64,000 bases of DNA. It comes from Bacteroidales bacterium. Its GTDB lineage: Bacteria; Bacteroidota; Bacteroidia; Bacteroidales; WCHB1-69. Below are positions 62,501 to 64,000 of the stretch, in pieces. Both the position numbers and the translations under genes were made by a program. Position 1 is the first letter of the stretch. The number at the start of each line of letters is the position of its first letter. The stretch spans positions 1 through 64,000 of the forward strand of contig JAFVNW010000001.1 in NCBI GenBank assembly GCA_017506175.1, read 5' to 3'. Below the pieces are notes generated by a model. That model searched no databases. It worked only from the letters and a program-made list of their open reading frames with translations, and was not told the DNA's origin.

Positions 62501-64000
62501 AGATCTATCCTTCTCATATTGCCGAATCCGGCGGTTGCGACTATACCTCAGCCGATCCCGGAGATACCGTGTATGTAAATGTGCTCACCAATATGGTGGA
62601 GGGGTGCCAGCTGCTGACTCGCTACGATACGGTCTGCTATGAGTACGATGCCCAATTGTGGGCGCGCTCCACCGTGGAACCTCCCTACACCCTCAATTGG
62701 TATGGCGATTACAATCTCACCCAATTGTTGAAGTCGGAGGTCATTACCGATGCCGGATGGTCAGTGATCGATACATCAGAAATCCGCCAGAGAACCATTC
62801 TCTATACCAGCGTCATCAAAGAGGGTTACTGTCCCAGAATCAACGGCTTGGCCAACATGACGATGAACCTTTCGGATGGCACTACTGTTGTGGGTTGTAA
62901 TGAGGTGTACCGTGTATATGATTCCGGCGGCGAGCTGGGGAATTTCGCTCCGCGTGAAGACATCTTCCATACATTCACCAGCACAGACGGGAAGCCCATC
63001 ACTATTCTTTTTGAGGAACTCAACCTCTCCACCACGGCCCATCTATACGTCTTTTCTGGGCACGAGCTTGATCCGGATTCCATGTTGAATGTCTTTTCTA
63101 TGCATAGCGCCATTCCCGATCTTATTACCTCCAATGGAAATGAGCTTTCGATCTATTTTACATCAGGCATGAGTGCTGGAGCTGGTTGGAGCGCCATCGT
63201 TCAGCACGAACCGGGCATCGCTATCGCTGATGTGTATGAGAAGAACCATGTTACGCTTTACGATGAAGTCTGCCAAAGTCATTCTCTGCCTTATGACGAC
63301 CTCTACCACATCACTCCCGATGTGGTCTCTCAAAGCGAGCTCAATGAGGCCGTTAAGAAAGCTGGAACATACATCTTTAACCATAATTTTGTGGGTGCTG
63401 CAGCTAATGGTTGCGACTCTGTCGTGACCTTCATTCTGACTGTGAATTCACCGCCACACCATGATACCACGGTGGTGACTTCTAATTTTGAATTGAATGG
63501 CAATCCCTATATATGGAAGGGGCACGCCTACGACACTACCGGCCGTTATTCTGAGATTATCCACACCGCCAATGGCTGTGATAGTCTGGATATTATCAAC
63601 CTGATCATCCTGATTATTGACACGACAGACAATGAAATCTGCCGTGGCGAAACGACCACGATGGGCGTGATGGTGACCACACCCAAACTCACCTGGCAAG
63701 AGAATGAAATCCCTGCCGTGATGGCCCCCGGCGATGTGCTGTGCAGCGATGGCTCAGTGATACGGGTTGACTCGTTCCTCCGCTCCGACAAAGTTCCCAT
63801 CGGAGTGGTATATTACGTTGACTATACGGGGCAACATGGCAAGGCCGTGGCCTTGGTGGATGCCCCCACCACCGTGAAATGGGCCAGAAAAGGAACCTCC
63901 ACCAACCCGAGCGACTTTGTCTATAGGTCGATACACGGCAAGCAGAGACTGCAGAATCAAAGAGATGCTTTGTTTGATTTGGATGGCATCGGCAATACGC
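59584..64000 (+). CDS. Very large secreted multidomain protein (N-terminal 1472 codons, runs off right edge)
   Basis: An uninterrupted frame runs from the ATG at 59584 to the window end. Residues 1-32 are a signal peptide (MKTAKLTMKIIAQ, hydrophobic core, FQPAKAQ). Tandem Ig-like beta-sandwich repeats follow, with paired cysteines and the ANGCDSxxxFxLTV pattern near residues 1275 and 1320 typical of Bacteroidota adhesins. Residues about 1105-1208 look like a CUB domain (YRVYDSGG, FHTFTSTDGKPITILFEEL, LYVFSG, ELSIYFTSGMSAGAGWSAIV). At the end, IGVVYYVDYTGQHGKAVAL resembles an Lcl/FISUMP-type surface domain. A C-terminal T9SS sorting signal is expected beyond the edge. The role is probably adhesion or gliding-related; this is inference. 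Confidence 0.82.
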   Translation, partial: MKTAKLTMKIIAQFLLFFALFSSFFQPAKAQNCPLKVQFSVIDATCFNNGKVCYCILDGADNPITDLSGTGLSSIRVYYREREEDSARYAGNYYYGGVDTLMLDYGKYFLGMEALCDDGMGGYVKVDTQAVLTIHTSYTVPTISAIYTTAQTEDEFGLHPSLSCFPTGRVQLIINNGRLPYNLTVVSHSDPSDTLRTVVFDAPQYSGTDPFRYDFKDYYTFDNLPGGVWDFSLIDGCGYGLPQIQQTVEVVSVPLLDSIGVFASSGNPLDSNVVKINALINPYLNYYVQPLHPYMQYRFSYDGHPIGDWKPFPLTSSAKTILYDTITEVNRYCDSYGKEMRLDYHFSLPGCIDTMVSRAWSYHLPDAASFRTNHTERTDSVVSADECDRSVHTHTDEHTIRYSSYQPSYVNNAEDHAVYRYHYTHPLTWIYIDPLTDNIIKKDTVAKIDDASRLKLSDMTAYYSEQPPFSHSVERKLVDGHGCVLFDRTDVLTYDVNVSTTQPSWNFHADGNDHCCAVLRTIRVNESNSTGANADGTVVRLVESPYNNRYNFVATYDATSQDWQVVKSHFGNTLIVVGDPSGHALTIQDYCLPSGPYQFEIITPCDSFNLRRNVSFADVYSVELSEMPEYTVEQACTDQLITYTQGAFARVSHNTSPSTGLDIAPVSTVLNPRFQVVEGPVGGYDIREYHLGEPIRIAVPGVYVVRIFPENESSLCEPTELFDTIQYAGGTVQFEYLAAYLCDSNSTIGSVYVKGTNGTLPYTYSLFSEADRQGTLLGTNSDGRFPSVPMVSGHSYSCLITDACGAFFHVNFYPYTLADLQKTWFDGGLRVTTTCEGSTVQVHALQVANIFNYEWVGPDGFHSTSSDPNIFIAHGASDGWYKVDVMQTGCQDHIFDSIYLSVTRAPWVTTSGGGTFCAGSDVEVTFTPDNEAHSGEIQMVMTFENGTGVETRTYSGEAGVPITDTYSTTTPAKIYPSHIAESGGCDYTSADPGDTVYVNVLTNMVEGCQLLTRYDTVCYEYDAQLWARSTVEPPYTLNWYGDYNLTQLLKSEVITDAGWSVIDTSEIRQRTILYTSVIKEGYCPRINGLANMTMNLSDGTTVVGCNEVYRVYDSGGELGNFAPREDIFHTFTSTDGKPITILFEELNLSTTAHLYVFSGHELDPDSMLNVFSMHSAIPDLITSNGNELSIYFTSGMSAGAGWSAIVQHEPGIAIADVYEKNHVTLYDEVCQSHSLPYDDLYHITPDVVSQSELNEAVKKAGTYIFNHNFVGAAANGCDSVVTFILTVNSPPHHDTTVVTSNFELNGNPYIWKGHAYDTTGRYSEIIHTANGCDSLDIINLIILIIDTTDNEICRGETTTMGVMVTTPKLTWQENEIPAVMAPGDVLCSDGSVIRVDSFLRSDKVPIGVVYYVDYTGQHGKAVALVDAPTTVKWARKGTSTNPSDFVYRSIHGKQRLQNQRDALFDLDGIGNT

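Noticed and set aside
1..64000. Prophage, defence island, insertion sequence or rRNA operon
   Set aside because: No transposase, integrase, phage structural, restriction, toxin-antitoxin or rRNA sequence was recognised in either strand.

Overview
The window looks like chromosomal DNA from a member of the Bacteroidota, most likely Bacteroidales-like. Four things point there. Promoters repeatedly show the Bacteroidota -33/-7 pattern (TTTG, 18-22 bases, TAnnTTTG) instead of sigma-70 boxes. Strong Shine-Dalgarno sequences are largely absent. Lineage-typical genes are present (gldB, gldD, gldI, a DUF4296 lipoprotein, a LytTR two-component system, a GxxExxY protein). Both edges carry secreted proteins of the type IX secretion (T9SS) cargo kind. 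No rRNA, prophage, insertion sequence or CRISPR array was found.

Layout. 1-303: start of a T9SS cargo protein leaving the left edge. 304-714: non-coding, with a 117-bp nested palindrome. 715-2619: RNA methyltransferase, trmN6 and rimM. 2776-8384: a 13-gene ribosomal protein operon (rplV to rpsE) with its own promoter and terminator; both the usual upstream half (rpsJ to rpsS) and the usual downstream part (rpmD, rplO, secY) are missing. 8744-11531: M28 peptidase, PHP phosphatase, small beta-barrel protein. 11687-13121: mnmA and a Thr-Tyr-Gly tRNA cluster. 13392-20020: sodium symporter, GxxExxY protein, nth, rel, metallo-hydrolase, DUF4296 lipoprotein. 20052-24489: mfd, then about 950 bases of repeat-rich non-coding DNA ending in tRNA-Lys. 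24678-33296: mtgA, a five-module redox fusion protein, two zinc-ribbon membrane paralogues, an M16-like protein, cysS and tRNA-Val. 33394-40638: AddB-like and AddA-like nuclease/helicase pair with a divergent small protein that resembles the UvrD C-terminal domain. 40678-46133: envelope polysaccharide genes. 46130-49951: ssb, gldB, gldD, gldI, nrnA. 50068-51552: amino-acid symporter. 51814-58645: TolC/HlyD/two ABC-2 permeases with a LytS/LytTR two-component system. 58735-59406: cutC. 59584-64000: a very large secreted multidomain protein leaving the right edge.

How the genes work together. The window mixes housekeeping blocks (translation, tRNA modification, stringent response, DNA repair and recombination) with envelope functions (T9SS/gliding lipoproteins, polysaccharide, efflux). 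The clearest regulatory module is the efflux operon. It lacks an ATPase gene but ends with its own kinase and LytTR regulator, and a 9-bp direct repeat with a 21-bp period lies just upstream of its promoter, which is the layout expected of a LytTR binding site. The intergenic DNA is unusually rich in repeats: a nested palindrome, 33-bp tandem repeats, an inverted pair of three-hairpin elements, and several short direct repeats.
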